Positions 8,178 through 9,391 of a stretch of DNA of 9,391 nucleotides are shown piece after piece; position 1 is the first letter of the stretch; the number at the start of each line of letters is the position of its first letter. The stretch lies in the NCBI GenBank assembly GCA_013214845.1, contig JABSQC010000017.1, positions 1-9,391 of the forward strand, written 5' to 3'. The position numbers and the translations under genes were made by a program. The notes under the pieces were generated by a model. It had not been told where the DNA came from and ran no database searches. It saw only the letters and a list, made by a program, of their open reading frames with translations. This stretch comes from Mycoplasmataceae bacterium (lineage in GTDB: Bacteria > Bacillota_I > Bacilli_A > Mycoplasmatales > Hepatoplasmataceae).

Positions 8178-8244
8178 TATTTAGTATTTGATTTAAAATA
8201 AATTTTTAAATATTAAAATCTATATTATTTTGCTTATATAAATT

Positions 8245-8253
8245 TGTTATAAA
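8245..8253 (+). promoter_or_regulatory. Candidate extended -10 promoter of the str operon
   Basis: TGTTATAAA matches TGN plus a near-consensus -10 (TATAAA). It predicts a start near 8260 and a leader of about 36 nt before rpsL. A weak TTGCTT at 8230-8235 is too close to serve as -35 for this box, but it would sit 18 nt from the alternative TATATA at 8254-8259. Confidence 0.45.
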
Positions 8254-8285
8254 TATATAGATTAGTAAATAGTCAATGAAGAAAT

Positions 8286-8290
8286 AGGAG
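8286..8290 (+). promoter_or_regulatory. Shine-Dalgarno sequence of rpsL
   Basis: AGGAG ends 6 nt before the ATG at 8297 and is followed by a run of A. It is a strong ribosome binding site of the kind expected for a highly expressed ribosomal protein gene, and it fixes the rpsL start. Confidence 0.85.
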
Positions 8291-8296
8291 AAAAAA

Positions 8297-8710
8297 ATGC
8301 CAACAATTAATCAATTAGTTAAGAAAGGTAGAAGTCCAAAGCAGACAAAGTCAACAACACCAGCTCTGCTTCATTCAAAGGACAAACTACATAACAAAAC
8401 AACTTATTCTAACTCACCTCAAAAGAAAGGTGTTTGTTTGCGTGTTGCTACTATGACACCAAAGAAACCAAACTCTGCTTTGCGTAAATATGCAAGGGTA
8501 AGATTAACAAATGGGGATGAAGTTAATGCATACATTCCAGGTGAAAAACACAACCTTCAAGAACACTCAGTAGTTCTTATAAGAGGTGGTCGTGTTAGAG
8601 ACCTTCCCGGAGTTCGTTATCACATAATACGTGGTGCTCTAGATACACAAGGTGTAGAAGAAAGAAGAAGAGGAAGATCTAAATATGGAGCTAAGAAACC
8701 TAAGAAATAA
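8297..8710 (+). CDS. rpsL: 30S ribosomal protein S12
   Basis: S12 lies at the decoding centre of the 30S subunit and affects translational fidelity. The 137-residue protein begins MPTINQL, carries the decoding loop [17 protein letters not shown] from residue 54 and the second conserved loop [13 protein letters not shown] with Asp102, and ends in a basic KYGAKKPKK tail. The short insertion between the N-terminal segment and SPQKKGVC is the form seen in Firmicutes and relatives. Lys57 corresponds to the lysine altered in classical streptomycin resistance in other bacteria and is wild-type here. It is the first gene of the str operon, with its own strong Shine-Dalgarno. rpsG starts 20 nt after its stop. 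It contains no Trp. Confidence 0.98.
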   Translation: MPTINQLVKKGRSPKQTKSTTPALLHSKDKLHNKTTYSNSPQKKGVCLRVATMTPKKPNSALRKYARVRLTNGDEVNAYIPGEKHNLQEHSVVLIRGGRVRDLPGVRYHIIRGALDTQGVEERRRGRSKYGAKKPKK

Positions 8711-8719
8711 TTATTAGGT

Positions 8720-8724
8720 AGGAG
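8720..8724 (+). promoter_or_regulatory. Shine-Dalgarno sequence of rpsG
   Basis: AGGAG (within AGGTAGGAG) is 6 nt before the ATG at 8731 in the 20-nt rpsL-rpsG spacer, the same spacing as for rpsL. Confidence 0.85.
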
Positions 8725-8730
8725 ATAAAT

Positions 8731-9201
8731 ATGTCAAGAAAAGGTCAAGCAATAAAAAGAGATGTACAACCAGACCCAATATACAATTCTAAAATAGTTA
8801 CTAAGCTTATTAATAACATCATGTTAGATGGTAAAAAAGGGAAAGCTCAAAAAATAGTTTATGGAGCTTTTGATTTAGTAGAACAGAAAACAAAAGAAAA
8901 AGGAATAGATGTTTTTACTAAAGCTTTAGATAATGTTAAACCACTAGTAGAATTGAAATCTAGAAGATTAGGTGGTGCAAACTATCAAGTGCCAGTAGAT
9001 GTCACTGAAGAAAGAAGACAAGTATTAGGTCTAAGATGATTAGTACTTTACTCAAGAAAAAGAAAGGAAAAAACAACAATCGAAAAGTTAGCAGGTGAAA
9101 TTATTGATGCATCTAACAATAGTGGTGAATCAATTAAGAAAAGAGAAGCTACTCATAAAATGGCTGAAGCGAACCGTGCATTTGCTAACCTAAGATGATA
9201 G
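8731..9201 (+). CDS. rpsG: 30S ribosomal protein S7
   Basis: S7 nucleates assembly of the 30S head by binding the 3' major domain of 16S rRNA. With TGA as Trp the protein is 156 residues, the usual length. It starts [16 protein letters not shown], contains [17 protein letters not shown] before residue 95, and ends [12 protein letters not shown]. Two Trp codons are TGA, at 9037-9039 and as the final sense codon at 9196-9198, which is immediately followed by TAG. The normal RW ending of short-form S7 proteins shows that the TGA is decoded and the TAG is the stop. A standard-code annotation would cut the protein at 102 residues. The last bases of the gene overlap the fusA Shine-Dalgarno. Confidence 0.97.
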
Positions 9202-9204
9202 GAG
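9200..9204 (+). promoter_or_regulatory. Shine-Dalgarno sequence of fusA, overlapping the rpsG stop
   Basis: AGGAG shares its first two bases with the TAG stop of rpsG and is 4 nt before the fusA ATG at 9209. Termination of S7 and initiation of EF-G are therefore probably coupled. Confidence 0.8.
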
Positions 9205-9208
9205 AATT

Positions 9209-9391
9209 ATGTCAAAGGAAACTTTATTAAAAACTCGTAATATAGGAATTATGGCTCACATTGATGCTGGTAAGACAACAACAACAGAGCGTATACTATA
9301 TCACACAGGTAAAATTCATAAATTTGGAGAAACTCACGATGGTGTGTCTCAAATGGTTTGAATGGAACAAGAACAAGAAAGAGGTATTACT
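9209..9391 (+). CDS. fusA: Elongation factor G (3'-truncated by window edge)
   Basis: EF-G is the GTPase that drives translocation on the ribosome and ribosome recycling. The 61 visible residues hold the start of the G domain: [20 protein letters not shown] with the P-loop AHIDAGKT, and a switch I region ending [11 protein letters not shown]. One TGA is read as Trp in that segment. The residue before this Trp is Val (GTT) where EF-G normally has Asp (MDWMEQE), which is a notable substitution or a sequencing error. The gene is third in the str operon, 7 nt after rpsG, with a good Shine-Dalgarno. The rest of the protein lies beyond the window. Confidence 0.97.

Larger units (their letters stand above)
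8148..8296. other. Divergent intergenic region with candidate promoters
   Basis: This 149-bp, very AT-rich stretch separates the reverse-strand gene from rpsL and must hold the promoters of both. It contains the right arm of the palindrome at 8141-8171, two oppositely oriented extended -10-like boxes (8169-8177 on minus, 8245-8253 on plus), a 9-bp inverted repeat (8217-8225 with 8255-8263), and the rpsL Shine-Dalgarno sequence. I see no small gene or structured RNA in it. Confidence 0.7.

Noticed and set aside
8165..8207. Tiny + strand frame beginning ATG-AAT in the intergenic region
   Set aside because: Its start mirrors the reverse gene's start because of the palindrome. It lacks a ribosome binding site and soon hits TAA.

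Overview
The window reads as a low-GC Mollicutes (mycoplasma-type) chromosome translated with genetic code 4, in which TGA encodes tryptophan. Seven genes are interrupted by in-frame TGA under the standard code but become full-length, family-sized proteins when TGA is read as Trp. I count 20 Trp codons, all TGA, with no in-frame TGG. Every completed gene stops at TAA or TAG. The genus cannot be fixed from the window alone.

Positions 1-7443 (+ strand) hold one tightly packed run of eight genes: infB (5' end outside the window), rbfA, truB, ribF, a DJ-1/PfpI-family gene, aspS, a patatin-like phospholipase gene, and a gene for a membrane-anchored lysine-rich protein of unknown function. Junctions range from a 20-nt overlap to a 7-nt gap, so this is probably a single transcription unit. 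The front half serves translation (IF2, ribosome maturation factor RbfA, tRNA pseudouridine-55 synthase, AspRS) and flavin cofactor synthesis. The DJ-1, patatin and membrane-protein genes are accessory-looking members carried along with it.

Positions 7440-8147 (- strand) hold one convergent gene of 235 codons. Its N-terminus looks like a winged helix and faintly resembles AbiEi/DUF6088-type regulators. Its stop codon shares a TTAA with the stop of the + strand gene, inside an 11-bp hairpin that looks like a bidirectional terminator. Its start codon lies in a perfect 14-bp-arm palindrome (8141-8171) that also touches a candidate extended -10 promoter, which suggests autoregulation.

Positions 8148-8296 are the divergent promoter region. 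Positions 8297-9391 hold the start of the str operon: rpsL (S12), rpsG (S7) and the 5' end of fusA (EF-G), each with a clear Shine-Dalgarno sequence. The most interesting part is the reverse-strand gene with its palindrome and terminator, followed by the patatin/membrane-protein pair at the end of the long operon. No complete known defence, CRISPR or mobile-element system is visible.
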